Source of the DNA: Nymphaea colorata
Taxonomy: Eukaryota > Streptophyta > Magnoliopsida > Nymphaeales > Nymphaeaceae
DNA length: 64,000 bases
Assembly: GCF_008831285.2 (NCBI RefSeq)
Contig: NC_045142.1
Span: 18,851,354-18,915,353 of the forward strand
Direction of reading: 5' to 3'
Below the pieces are notes generated by a model. It searched no databases. It saw only the letters and a list, made by a program, of their open reading frames with translations, and was not told the origin of the DNA. Shown here piece after piece: positions 10,740 through 23,266 of this stretch (the stretch's first letter is position 1; each line of letters begins with the position of its first letter). Made by a program: the position numbers and the translations under genes.

Positions 10740-13320
10740 CTGATTTGGTCATCTTGTCCCAAGTCTTACCAAAATCCGGCAAGAGTAAGCCTGACCCATT
10801 ACAACGATCTAACCCAAAAAGGAAGTGTTGGTCCGGGCTTTGGATTTATAAATACCAAAACCAGCCTATGGTACCTGTTTCAGACCTGTGCCTAGGAGGC
10901 TTGTGTCACCTAGTGTTCCACTATCACGCATGTTGAGATTCTGGCTATGTCAACATGGTTTGGCTATGTCCCGACAATAGGAAGGTGTCCCAAACAGAAC
11001 TGGTGTTGAACGAGTTTCACTCAACCAAACAAGGCTGAGTTCTTCTTGGATGCACCTGGCTGAGTGCTGGGCCGACTTCGGCCGTCCTGGTTGAAGCTCT
11101 TGAACGACCAAGGCCTGTGGCTCACCCGTGGTTGGATGATTGCATCAAACTGACGCCCGGCCTGATGTCGGCCTAATGTTAACCTCCTTAGCAACTGAGA
11201 GGCCCTTTGGAAATGAAGCAAGAGGCTGCCCTTGCCTGGCCTGGTAGTGATGGGCCTCGTAGCCATGCCTCTGTGCACTGGCATTATCGTTGCTGCCCCT
11301 TCATCCTGGCCGTCCAAGGGTAGGGTCGCATTAGATGCACCCCTCTTAAAATGGAGCCAGCTCTCAGGCTCCTTGAGTCTCGCTTGTCACCATGATGGTG
11401 AGCTCTTCCTCAAGTGGTGCTGCCTTCTGCTGGGGTCGCAAGGAAGATGGAGCTGTTTTGCAGCCATAGTGTTTTGGTTTCCAACATTCTTGCCCTTGTT
11501 GCGGCGGCATTGTTCCTTTGGGGCAGCTTTGTTCTTCACGAAACCTGCTCCCTCTAGTTGTGCCCTCTTTGGACAGAATTTTGGCAGGAGGACTGAACAT
11601 GCCTTCGTCTTTTTCCAACTCGTGCCCCATGCTGGACATCTTCAGTCGATTGTCATGGGCGAGATTGAGCCACCTGATACGACACCCAAGGATGGTGCAG
11701 CCATTTTCCTCGGCGTGCTGGTCTAAGAAATCGAAAGAGTACCTTGCTGCTCAGCCAAATTTTTGTCACAACTCACGTAGTCCCCCGTTGTCACAGCTGT
11801 CCTTGTTGGTCCCAGTCGTTAGGCCCCCGATGTCCCCTTTTTGACTCACATGCCTGTTCTGGCCCTTTGCTGTTTCACCTTGGGAATGGAGGTGTTGATC
11901 TTCTCTATGCTGCTGTGGACAAGAGTAGATCAGTCTAGGTTTGGCCCATCGAAATTGAACCTATTGGAGCATGCCCTTCACCGTGATGCCTTCTAGTGGC
12001 AGATCGCCATACGGAGGGAAAGTGTTTTTTTTTTAGCATCCTTTGGCTCAGGTGACAACCTGCAGTTGTTCTTTTGGTAGTTTTGCCAAAGGTGCGGCCA
12101 CCCTAGATTGTGGCTGGGAACATACCAACCACCCCCCTTAGGCTGCTGCTCCATGCTTCTGAGGGAGGGCAGTGACACAAGGTCTGTGTGTAGGACGTTG
12201 ATCCCACCCTGAACACCTTCGTAGCCCATGATGCACTCCAGTGGATCCGGTAGAATTTGGTGGCTGCATATGCTGAAATCTAAACTGTTTCTCTTCCCCT
12301 TACTTGACCCGAATTGATGTGGTTTGTTAAGCTGTGGGCTAGTCGTTCTCATTGGCCAGCTCAACAGTCTTGTCCCATCTGTTTGCCTCACACTGGTTGC
12401 CCCCTTACCTTGGTTTGAGGTGGTTCTCTCAAAACTCAAGGCATTCATGATGGGGTCATTGGTTCCCAAGTCGTATACGGTCACCCTTTCACCACCCTCC
12501 TCATGGATCCTAATGATTCAATCAAGGAGGTCAAAGGAATTCTAGCTGAGTCGCTTTAGCCGAGGGCGGTCAAGTGTCAAGCTCAACGCCTGGTCCCCAT
12601 CCAACAAAAAAAACAAGCTTGCATGGAGCTGTCGACCCTGCACCCTGTTTTCCCAATGTCTGTAGGCAGCACAGAAGGGCCCTCCTGTGTTGACCCCCAT
12701 TCGAGCCCCCTGCTGACTCAAGATGGCTTGAGCAGACCAGCCCTAAATGAGCCAAACTGGTCCAGCAGTGCCGACATATCCTTCCACATTCACCGCAATT
12801 GCTGGGGTCTCCTTGGCAGGCGTTGTCCTCATAGCCGGGCACAAAATGGAGATGGAGAGTGTAGGCTGCCCGCAGTTTGCCTTTAACAGGGCTGGTTGTG
12901 TGACAGAAGAGGTAACAATCACACCTCTGCCCTTCTCCTTTGGCAGCTCTGGAAGAGCCACCGGTTCGGCTTCTTCTAGCAGGTCGTCGGCTGCTTACAC
13001 TCATGTAGCTGCTCCCATTTGGCTCCGCACGTGAAGCACTGGCCGTGCTTGAAACGTACTCGCCTTTCTTTACGAGACAAGTGTTGTAATGACTGGTTGA
13101 GGGCATTCCTTAGGTCCATTGGTGGCTGAATGCCCTCCTTGGTTGGTATGCAGTCTCTGGCCCTGGCTAGTGTGGGCAACATCAACTGCATTTTTGCTTG
13201 AAGAGACCAACCAAGGTTCTCTTTGCCCATTCCGGCTCAAAAGTCAGGGCAGAACCCTGCTAGTCGTGAGTTTAGTTCTCCTCATTTGTCCTGGCACCTT
13301 CATGCTTTGAGCGTGTGTCA
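10740..13320 (-). mobile_element. Gypsy-like element, inverted copy: gag, zinc knuckle, protease-region remnant, PPT, LTR start
   Basis: Read from 13320 downward. The first ~240 bases mirror 10080-10330 (for example 'ctcaaagcatgaag' and 'ccctcaaccagtcatt' in both). Next comes CFTCGAKWEQLHECKQ near 13040-13000, a CCHC zinc knuckle (C-x2-C-x4-H-x4-C spacing is approximate). After a frame change there is a Pro/Glu-rich stretch (EEAEPVALPELPKEKGRG), typical of the Gag-protease linker. The rest mirrors arm A (4450-6000), including the polypurine tract at about 11340-11347 and LTR start at about 11339. No reverse transcriptase is present. Frames are broken throughout. Several ORFs on both strands (for example 11232-11726 and 11993-12484) are chance or decayed pieces. 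Confidence 0.65.
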
Positions 13321-13366
13321 GTTCTCCCAAGTGGCACATGTAGAACTCGGAATACAAACATGCTGC
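13321..13366. repeat. Short duplicate shared with 19971-20012
   Basis: 'gttctcccaagtggcacatg' plus the next seven bases are identical at about 13323-13349 and 19973-19999, and the following ~15 bases are similar. The copy here touches the edge of the inverted gypsy copy. The other lies at the 5' end of intron 2 of the minus-strand gene start at 20.0-20.5 kb. Confidence 0.7.
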
Positions 13367-16300
13367 TCTGATGCGTCTAGAGGTGACTAGATAAACAAGA
13401 AGAAACATAAATATACAGCTGATAGCATACTTATCAAGCTTTGCATCTTTTGGCACAAGACCTAGATCTGCTTGCACTACACTTTCCTTTCTATAGCACA
13501 GTCTTTCAGAACATGATTTTGTCTAATGATAAAAAGAGAAAAAGGAATAGCAACAATAAATATATATCAAATGCTCTTGAGATATTTAAACAACAAAAGT
13601 CACACTCGTTCAGAAGAAACGTCAATGAGCTCACCTGCTTTAAGGTCCTGACACCTTAAGAAAGGCTTCGAAAAGATCTTGAAGCAGGACACAAGAAAAG
13701 AGTTCAATAAAATAGCATAAAAGAAGACAGAATAATTAAGAAACAGTCAACGAGGAACAAAAATTGTTGTCAATAAAAGAAGTGATGCTAAAATTTATTC
13801 CTAAATCTAATCAGTCAGCAAAAGATTCAAACGATTAGCTGAAACAAACAGGAATCATTTGTGAATCAGAGAAAGTTAAAAATTGTATTTTTGTGACAAA
13901 AAGTTAAAATAGAAAAAATAAAAAATTCACAATACTAAGTAAAAATAAAAAAGACATGTGCCCTTACTGAATTGGATCTATATTGATTCAAAGAGGGTTG
14001 ATTTGGATCCATGGATTTCAGTACCATGAAATAAAGTATATTTCCAGCCAGGGTCATTCTTGAACGGCTCAAAATCATGCCAGATTGCTGAATAAATGTG
14101 ATAACAACAATAATAGTAGCAATAGCTATTAATAAAAAAACCACTTAAATCAAACAAAGCCAACTTGTTCTTAGCTCACTAACAAATCACAGTATTGTCC
14201 TGTCAGAGAGGCATTGTGATCACCACTAATTAATTTAACATTACAAACAGCACCAATATATGGCCAGAATGCTGGATGCACATCATGTACTTAATAGGCA
14301 GCCAAGTTGGAGAAGAGAAAAACCAAGTAAGAACAAGACTGCCATAATTTAATGTGGGAAATACACAATAACATAACGGAGAATGCAGACAAGAAGGAAA
14401 TGAACTTTAAATTTACATGAATTGCTGAACATGTCCTGCTTGCAGGATACACCCAGAATGATTTCATTTGAAAGCAGAGACTAGAGAGTAAGTAATTAGT
14501 TTGGGAAAAAAAGAAATTAACATAACACCAGAAGAAAAAACAGTTCTTTATGACCAACTTAAGCATAAAATGCTTATTCATGTGCATATATTTCTAATAG
14601 AATTAGCATGTGTTAGAGGAATGCAAATGAGAAACTAATTGATGAACATATTAACAATTAAAATCATCAACCTTTGAGCTGTGTTGTCTGTTTCTTCATT
14701 ATCTATGCATTTTAGCTCGTTTTCTTCAAAAGGCTGTGCCCAAGTAGGAAGTCTCAGGCGCTGTATACAACTCGGTGCCAAAGTCATCAAAGTTATCCAT
14801 ATCAACATTCTGCAATTATCAAAAGAAGACAAAAATTAGTCATGGACTAGCACTATCAATCTTCCTTGTTTCCCAAAAACAGATAACATCATAACAAGAC
14901 GATAAGGAATAAGTTATCTAAAGCATAATTATTTCCAGTTAGTTAAAACACCAAGCACTTATTCACATTTGCCTCTGTTCTTGGGACCAGGGTTAGTATG
15001 GAATCAGGAGCGAGTAGAGAGACCCCTACAAATTTTCGGAAGTAGGAACCAAGAGATGAACTGGAAGTGACCCAAAAGTAGATTATGAAGCAAACGAGTG
15101 CCAAAGTAGCAAGTTAAGAAACAACTAGCTAGCAAAAAATATAACTTATAAACAAAGATCAAACATTCAAGTTTCGAACTCCAAACTTTTTGCATAATTA
15201 AGTTTTAAGCTTAGGCAAAGATGTATAAAATAGGGTTTGATTATGTTAGGAATCTAGATTTTACTGAAAAAAGAAGCCTGCATCAGTTGCCTGAATGGGA
15301 AGCACAGTTCTGGTCAAAAGGAAGCTGGCTTCTTTCTTTAAATAGTGCTCTCAAGACACTTCAAAGGCACCTTACTTTTTGTACAAGAAAAAATAACTTG
15401 CCAGAACCAGTTCACTGATGTGAAAGCTCAACCAGTCACACATAAATTTATAGAAAGAGATCAGATTTGGTGTGGAAAGAACTAGTGATACTGGCACAAT
15501 GCAAGTCCCCTGCTTGTTTTCTCTAAACAATGAAAAATAGAAACTGTTGAACATATATGACAAAGGACTGTGTTAGTGAGTTCATGATTGAAATAACATG
15601 TCATCAAAATAATTGGTGCAGACCATAAAAGATTTCATTCAGAAAATTTGTAAGCTTTGAGGACAATTTCAATGACCAATATTGAGATAAAAACATGATG
15701 AAAAAGCAAGAATGGATTATCGCTGAGGTTCCAAGCCATGATACATTTTGAACATGGAAAGAGAATACTTACGTCTCACTATATGCATGTTATGCATGTA
15801 CAGCATCTTCTTTGACTCTCCCCATATAAAAATGGGGGTTGGGCTGACCTGCAATTTTAAAATTACAAAAGATAACCTTGCAAAAATACATGGAGGAATC
15901 TTCTGATGAAAGAAATGGATCAAAATGCAGTTCATTGCAAACGAAAGTTCCTTTGCAAGTTGCTCTCTCCAATTCTCCTTGAGAAAATGCTTTTGAAAGC
16001 CGTCTAAGGTAGAATACAGAGAAAACTTCAAGCATAATCCTTTTGACTTTAGATTTGTTTAAACCAAATATATCCTTCAAATATCTAAAGCAGTAAGCTG
16101 CATGTAGAAAAAGAACAAAGAAAGAGGTTAGAAAATTATAAGCACAAGACATGAAGTGCAACTAAGGACCTCCAACTATTTGCATAACCTTCAAATGTTT
16201 TGGACATCTATGAATCCAGAAACTGCATAATGTAAAGTCGCGTTTTTTTTTCTTCAATATGCCCATTATAGAAAGCTTGCATTAAATATGATCGAAAGAA

Positions 16301-16919
16301 GCTTCAAGTCATCCACTTTTCCATCCATCATGTTTATCACCTAAAACAAGAATAAATAGCAGTGACCAGAAATTGCACACTAAGAAATCCACCAGATTCA
16401 ACAACTTCAATTATATCATTGTAGAACACTTTTTTTTTGCTTGAAGTGCTAGATTCTGCACTAATAATTTATGATCAAAGGAGAAATGGACAGTGGCACT
16501 TATGGCATGAACCCCCAAAGTTGCCTCACCTATAAGCTGTGAAAAATAACAATAATCATTTTGGAAAGAAAAGAAAGAAACAGGAAATTGAAAGAGGAAT
16601 AAAACAAAAGTCAAAAGAGTATGACAGTAGGCAAAGAATAATTCAAGCACAACTACCTCCATTCTTCAAACCAACCAGTAGTTCAGTTTCTTCTCCCTGC
16701 TGAAATAACTGAGAAAACAAAACTTTTCTACCACTCTAGAGACAGACCTTGGCATATTTTTAAAATGTAGATTAACACATGATTGTATCATAAGCGAGTT
16801 GGAAATGAACAATATGAACAAAATATATTCGCATATTTTTAGAATGTAGGCTTGCATGTTAGAAAACACATGATTGTATCACAACAATGTATGATATGCA
16901 ATTCAAAGACTCTATCAGA
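13367..16919 (-). other. AT-rich region with exon-like segments of an unidentified minus-strand gene
   Basis: Some segments have good splice borders on the minus strand. 14809-14672 has acceptor 'aattgcag' and donor AAG|GTTGAT; it reads NVDMDNFDDFGTELYTAPE and then, in the next frame, LPTWAQPFEENELKCIDNEE, so a one-base indel near 14750 is likely. 14087-13968 is open for 40 codons between cag and GTAAGG. Around 16070-15890 a 60-codon segment (ELERATCKGTFVCNELHF) ends at a GT. Near 16540 there is GEATLGVHAISATVHFSFDH. I do not recognise the family. They could be internal exons of the gene starting at 20.49 kb, but phase and order are not proven. Confidence 0.3.
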
Positions 16920-17275
16920 ATTTGACACACATCCATGAGTTTGACCAGATTATATTTATCAAAAGAATCAAGTTGTCACGGGCTGACTTTTTCAAGCCTA
17001 TTTGGCCTGCGTTGCGCCGAAGAATAGTCGGTCTGCAACACAAGTGAAGGCATTGAAAAAGGAAAACCAAGAACCTAAGACAATAAAGCACCTAAACAAC
17101 CCATGCCACAATGAAAGTAAAACTAAACATGACACTATGCAGGAAACCATTAAAGCAGAAAACAAATGCCCAACTCAACAAAACTAAATAATCAAACTAA
17201 ATCAAAAGAGGATCCAACTGAATACAAATCAAACCAATGACCTTAACCGCTGGACATGTGCAATAGCTAACTAAA
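16920..17275. repeat. Dispersed repeat, copy 2 (see 1140-1435)
   Basis: Same direction and order of landmarks as 1140-1435: 'tatttatcaaaagaatca', 'cctaaacaacccatgcca', 'gcccaactcaacaaaact'. Divergence is moderate, with many indels. No coding potential. Confidence 0.7.
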
Positions 17276-19964
17276 GGATCTATTCAACTAATCTGACACT
17301 AACGTGATACAAGAGAAACTGAGCATTATGCTCGTCTAAAACCATGAAGGACCTGAGGACATAAAACACAAAACCCATGCAACTTCGATGAATAGAACCT
17401 TTCAAAAATGTCACAGTTCCAAATGGACTACAGAATTGATTGGTCCTTTTGAAAAGAGATAAGAGGTGTTCCATGACAGGCTCAACCCTAAGTTTGGGTT
17501 ATGTTGAAGACATTCGGTTAAGATGGAATAATGGGCCAGGCTTAATCACTTATCCCAAATGATATGCATCTCTTGAGACTAAGAAATGAAATTCGTCACA
17601 CTCAACATGAGTTGACTAGGTTCGAGGAGTTTCATCTATCCCATGAATGGACTAATGGTTTGGTAATGGAATGGCCAACATCTTTCAAGGCAAAAGGGGA
17701 TTGGGAATGAAATGACAAACATATTTCAAGACCAAAGGAGACTGGTTAGTTCCTCCTATGACTAGAGATGTCAAGTTTTAGTTTGAAATAGTTCAAAAAT
17801 GATCAATTTAACTAATAAGCATGAGTACTCTTGTTGTGCAAATAATATGGTCTTTATTTACACATAGCACCTACCGTACAAGCATTAGGATTCATTTCAC
17901 GTCAATCTAGAAGGGATGCCTTTCAATTTCTAAAATATGAACATAAAGGAATCATCGTCAGCATCTTAGGTAATAAAAAATAGGAGAAGATATTGACCCT
18001 AGGACCGCACATCTACCAAAGATTTTCACATTCAATTCCTGCGAGTTCTGCCTTCATGCCTTTCATCTCTTGGTAAACACCTTTTGCTTTTTTTTCCTCT
18101 TTTTTCTTTTTTTTTTCACTTGCTTTTGCCTTAATTTTTTTTCTTTATTTTTTTTTAGGCCGACCTTCACCTTTGAGGGAATACCTCACCTTCCCAAAGG
18201 CTACTACGAAGCTCCACCGCTTTGGTGGTTATGTGTAGCTTTGTCGCGTATCCAACCCACTTCACCTTACGGGTTTTTGACGAGCCAAAGGTTCTTAAGT
18301 CGTTATCTTCACGGTATAGACATAAATCACCTATATGCCTACCCGGTACTCTTGATTACTGACCCAGAGGAATGACTACACAAGCCCCGAGCCAACCTTT
18401 TAACTCTCATTTTGCTACCTACCAAGATCTTACAAAGCATTTTGGCTTCTCTCTCAAGATATCTTCCTGCTAAATCCTTGCAAATGCTTGATTACTAGAG
18501 TCAATTGTATTTCCTAGTCTTGACTCTCTCAACTTCACATGACCTTTCCTTACTGCTCATATTCAAGATCTTTTCAATTTTCCCCTTCCATTGTTTAGGA
18601 ACAAAAATTTGAAATTTTATCCTTTTGCTCAAGGAGGAACTAAGAATAAAGAAAAGCCACATCATTGTGTGAGAAGGCACTTTTAAAATGCTTTTAAGCA
18701 AAACTGAAAATTATCACTTTTACAAAAATTCTTAACATCAAATGGTATGTCACCAAGAGGAAGGAAATCTACTTTAAAGAATAGGGTGAATGCAAAATAG
18801 CATAGGTTGGTTGGGTAGAAAAATGAACTTCACCAACTCTCCTAGGGACTTCTATACGAAAGGTTGGTTTAATAGTGACGATTTTCCTTAAATGTTTGAG
18901 TCCTCAACTGATTGACAGTTTTACAAATGGTTTAGGTTAAACTCTTATCTTTCCCCAAAGGAAGCCCAGGATAAACCAATCTTATGTAGTGGATTTTGTA
19001 AAATCATCAAGTGCATGATAATGACAACTATGGGATTGGACTCTGTTAGACTGTAAATATACGACTATCCAGCAAAGTTGATCAGTCTTGTGCCCTAGTT
19101 ACATGAGGACTTTGCAAAATATGTTCTTGACCATAAACTAGTAAAGCATTAACAGAAAACATCCAAACATAATGTCGTCATACATGAAGGTGTCATGGAC
19201 ATGACTTTATTTATGTCATCTACGGACTCCTTACCATGACCTTATGCTGCCCTTCCTTTGCATGATATGTTGACTTGATTCCTATTTAAAATATCTATGA
19301 AACGCCTGAACCAAGCTACACCACTTAGAGAACTGATTTTCATTCATTGACTACAAATGATAACCCTAGAGTTTAGCTTCTACCCTATGAAACATGACCA
19401 AGCAACAAGGCGAATCTCAAAACTCTTGAATCCAGTTCAGAGAAAAAAATGATTAAGCTAACAACTGAGGAAAATGTTTCGCCTGAAATAAACATAGACT
19501 TCCAAAATTTCCTATCCACAGCAACAACATACAACACTAATGTTCTTGACGAGCATGACAACTTAATTGAAATGAAGGCACCATACTTTACAAACACAAA
19601 ATTCCTTGAAGAGACCTCCATTCCATGTTAGTTGATGAAATCACAACTACATGCAACCAATCCACCTGATGCCAACAACTTGACCAAATTGTGGCACTAA
19701 AAACCTCCCAATACATGACCTAAAGCCAAAGTCAAGAGAAGCAATAAAACAAGGTACTCGATCAGCAATCATGAAGTGGATTGGGGAAAATACCTGCAGA
19801 TACTATGATATAAGTCTTCCCCATACAGTCGATGATTCCAAATTAGGCATCCTTTTCATCAAACTATTATTCCATGTTGATGGCACTGTATTCAATTTCT
19901 CTGATGCAGAATCTATAACCACAATAAGCAAGACAAAAAACAGATTACTGAAGGCCGGTTTTCA
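17276..19964. other. Mostly non-coding stretch
   Basis: No recognised gene. A 101-codon ORF at 18070-18375 (+) begins with a low-complexity Phe-rich run from a T-rich tract and continues GIPHLPKGYYEAPPLWWLC; it looks like part of a dispersed plant repeat rather than a gene, but I cannot name it. ORFs at 19449-19631 and 19771-19995 (+) are isolated and unsupported. Confidence 0.4.
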
Positions 19965-20011
19965 CAATTATCGTTCTCCCAAGTGGCACATGTAGAACTA
20001 AGGATACAAAC

Positions 20012-20489
20012 CTGGTGAAGGAGGTGGCCTCGCGACCAGTTTGTCGACCGTGACATCTGGATTGGAAGCTGGGGTTTCATCTGGTGCCAGATCTTCCACA
20101 AAACTGGTCGCTGGGTCAGAGGGGAGCAGGTTCTGTGAAGACGACGGCGCCAATTCCTTCGAGTTGGGCACATCGCCCCTCAGTGCGAGCGGCACCTCTT
20201 TTGGATGAGAGTTCTCTGCCTGATTCCACCAATTCAACCCCCAAAGAAAAACAAGTTCTCTACCTAATTCCCCAAAAATCATGCCCTGAAGAAAACAACC
20301 CCCTAAGAAAACCACAAAACACATAAATGAGATGTTGGAGTCGACAACAAACCCAAGAATAGGTAAACAATAACAAATAAGATTTGGGCAAGGTTTACTT
20401 CATCTGAATACCTTGAGATGCATGCTTCTTGGCGCTGGCGATGGCTTAGAAAGCTTCGCCAATGAAAAGCTGCACCTGGTGGAAACCAT
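20012..20489 (-). CDS. 5' end of an unidentified nuclear gene (two exons), possible plastid transit peptide
   Basis: Exon 1 is 20489-20412: ATG in a good context, then MVSTRCSFSLAKLSKPSPAP and on to HLK, ending at AAG|GTATTC. Exon 2 is 20219-20012: acceptor cag, then AENSHPKEVPLALRGD and on to LVARPPPSP, ending at CAG|GTTTGT. Both junctions are canonical and the phase is consistent (exon 1 is exactly 26 codons; exon 2 stays open for 69 codons). The N-terminus is rich in Ser, Lys and Pro with few acids, like a chloroplast transit peptide. Exon 2 is rich in Pro, Ser, Asp and Glu and looks disordered. The leader just upstream is GA-rich and contains an out-of-frame ATG. I do not recognise the protein. 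Later exons may lie at 13.9-16.6 kb, or be lost. Confidence 0.45.
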
Positions 20490-21506
20490 GGCTCCCTTCT
20501 CTGTTCATGTTTCCCTCTCTCCCCTTTCTCCTGTTCCTTCTCCCCCACTTTCCTCCTCTCTGAGTGGATGTCAGTCGCTCTTCATCTTTCTTGTCTTCCC
20601 GAAACGGCAAAAGGAGAGAAACAAAAAGAAAAAAATGGAATGGTCGAATACAATGACGAGCCCCAATCCAATATTACAGTATGGATGAGGCGTGCGAGGT
20701 TGAATCCAACTTGGAAATTTGAGAAAAAAATACAAAAAAAACACACACAAAAATTGTCATATGATGTGTGCACTTGGATATGGTCAACCCATTTCTTCAC
20801 TTTTCTTTTCCGTCTGTTGTGGTCCAGTGGACTCAAAATGTTTCCTTAGTGGGTCCAGTGTCGTAAAACCATAGAAAGGTTCTCTGTTTGTGTTTGATAT
20901 AGATCAAACTTATGAGTTGTTTATCTCATAACAAGGATGGGATCTGGGAAATGACCATTCCAATCAATGGGGGCCATGTTATTATAGAGATGTGTCTAGA
21001 TGGCGGTCAATTTTTGGATCTCTCTCAATTGTATCTGGTTTAACAAAGGATTTAGCTTAAATCTATTGTTTTGACAAATAGCAGATCTGAAAACGATCGT
21101 TTATGGGTTGTTTGACAAGGCCGGAATTGCATAACTATGTAAATAGAATTTTCTTTTTTCGAGGAAATGGGAATTGAATCCTCAAACAAAGATTTTATGT
21201 TTTAAGATTATAGTTTCATTCTTGAATCAAAATTTAGGAATTGTGATTCTATTCTGAGGGGGTGGAGTTATGATTCCTTAAATTTATAATTTATTTGTTT
21301 TTCTTTGAGCACATGTCATCATGGTTTAATTTCATCAATTTTAAACTTTTAATTGTGATTTTGTCAAAAACTTCACTTTCAAAATTAGACTCAAAACTCT
21401 AGACTATCAAATTAAAAATGAAACTAGAACTTGAGTTTTCATTCTAATTCCAGTTTGAAGTGCCATCAAACAACCCCTTTTGATCACCACTATCTTTTAA
21501 ATGCAT
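20490..21506. other. Probable promoter side of the 20.49-kb gene start, no other feature
   Basis: Upstream of the minus-strand ATG at 20489. It holds a GA-rich (read on minus) leader at about 20500-20580, then AT-rich sequence. I could not point to a clear TATA box. The ORFs at 20413-20849 on + overlap the gene and leader and are not supported. Confidence 0.35.
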
Positions 21507-21913
21507 TGATCTCAAGTTAGAAGGGATGGGATTTGATTTGAGGTCTATGAACTTTACGATGCAAGGCCTACAAACAACATAATCTTTCTATATATAAATA
21601 TTTATACATACTGATAATATATATACATATATGCTAATGTATATATGTACAAATGTATATATTATGTACATATATATATTTACATATAGTGTTGTGTAAT
21701 ATGTGTATACACATGTATAATATAATATATATAATATGTACAATGCATACATAACATATATATGGTATTATACATTGTACATATTTATATATACATATTA
21801 ATACATGTATGTAATATATATCTACATACCACTGATCTCAAGTTAGAAGGGATGAGATTTGATTTGAGATCTATGAACTTTAAGACGCAAGGCCTACAAA
21901 CAACATAATCTTT
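21507..21913. repeat. 81-bp direct repeat, 326 bp apart
   Basis: 'tgatctcaagttagaaggga' begins both 21507-21587 and 21833-21913. The copies share the rest of the unit ('ctatgaactttaa' or 'ctatgaactttac', 'gcaaggcctacaaacaacat') with a handful of changes. Between them lies AT-rich, TATA-like simple sequence, suggesting that a roughly 326-bp unit was duplicated. Confidence 0.9.
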
Positions 21914-22243
21914 GCATAGTGAACATACACATAGATATTTATAAAGTTTGTACATTATACATATATATAATATACATACATATATGCTATATATCTGTAT
22001 ATAAATATTTATACATACGTATAATATATGTACATACATGCTAATGTATACACATACAAATGTATATATTATGTACATATATATATATGTGTACACATAT
22101 ATATATATACATATAGTGTTGTGTAATATGCATATACACATGTATAATATAATATTTATAATATGTATAATGCATACATAACATATATGTGGTAGTAGCA
22201 TATATATAGTATGTGGTAGTATGCATACATAACATATATGCAC

Positions 22244-22246
<3 letters not shown>

Positions 22247-22340
<94 letters not shown>
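22247..22340. repeat. (TA)47 microsatellite
   Basis: An uninterrupted run of alternating T and A, about 94 bp long, in a wider region (21.6-23.2 kb) made of 'tata', 'tgta' and 'cata' simple sequence. Long ORFs that encode Tyr-Ile repeats here are artefacts of the dinucleotide run. Such a tract can extrude a cruciform or hairpin and is prone to length change. Confidence 0.98.
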
Positions 22341-22341
<1 letters not shown>

Positions 22342-22553
22342 CATACATAAATACATGTATAAAATAATATTAATATGCACATATATATAGTTTGAACGTG
22401 TACGTTCATATGTTTGCATATGTGTTATATACATACATACACATATATATTAACGTATATATACAAATGTACATATATATGTATAGGTATCTATATGTTG
22501 ACGTTATACCAATTATATATGTACATATATATGTGTGTGTGTACATATGTATA

Positions 22554-22931
22554 TATAACGTATTACTATACATAACATATATACATATATTGTATATATG
22601 TACCTATACATATAATATATTTTATTGTGACATACTATATGTACATTGGTACAATGTATTACATATATAATATACACATAACATACATATATTTTATATA
22701 CATATTGTATGTACTCATATGTACATACACATAATATATACATATAACGTATTGCTATACATAACATATATACATATATTATATATATGTACCTTTACTT
22801 ATAATATATTTTTACTGTAACATACTATATGTACATTGGTACAATGTATTACATATATAATATACACATAACATACATATATTTTGTATACATATTGTAC
22901 TACATAATCATAAGTGTATACATATTGTATG
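22554..22931. repeat. 189-bp tandem duplication in AT-rich DNA
   Basis: 'atacataacatatatacata' at 22568 recurs 189 bp later, and the next 140 or so bases match closely, including 'tatgtacattggtacaatgt' in both. Units are about 22554-22742 and 22743-22931. Part of a third unit may follow up to about 22990. Confidence 0.85.
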
Positions 22932-23266
22932 TACTCACATGTATGTACATATAATATATACAAATGTATATATGTGTACATATATTCTTATTGTACAACA
23001 TTATACACATGTATATGTGTATATATACATATATAAATGTGTACATCTAAAAACACTTATATTATATATAACATCTATTAGCATTGCATATGTACAAATT
23101 ATACATATACATGCATATATGTCTTATATACATATTACATGTATAATATAATATGTATCCATGTGTACATGTATATATGTATCACATATGTACGTATTAT
23201 ACACAATGTTATAAAAAGCATATCGTAAGGCATTTCGGTCAGAGGTGGAATCTAATCCCTAATAGT

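Noticed and set aside
11232-11726. 164-codon + ORF within the inverted gypsy copy
   Set aside because: Antisense to the element's internal and PPT region; no domain.
18070-18375. 101-codon ORF starting with a Phe-rich run
   Set aside because: The start is a T-rich low-complexity tract; no transcript or domain evidence, more likely a repeat.
21785-22434. Long minus-strand ORFs of up to 187 codons
   Set aside because: They encode Tyr-Ile repeats from the TA/TATG simple sequence; no gene.
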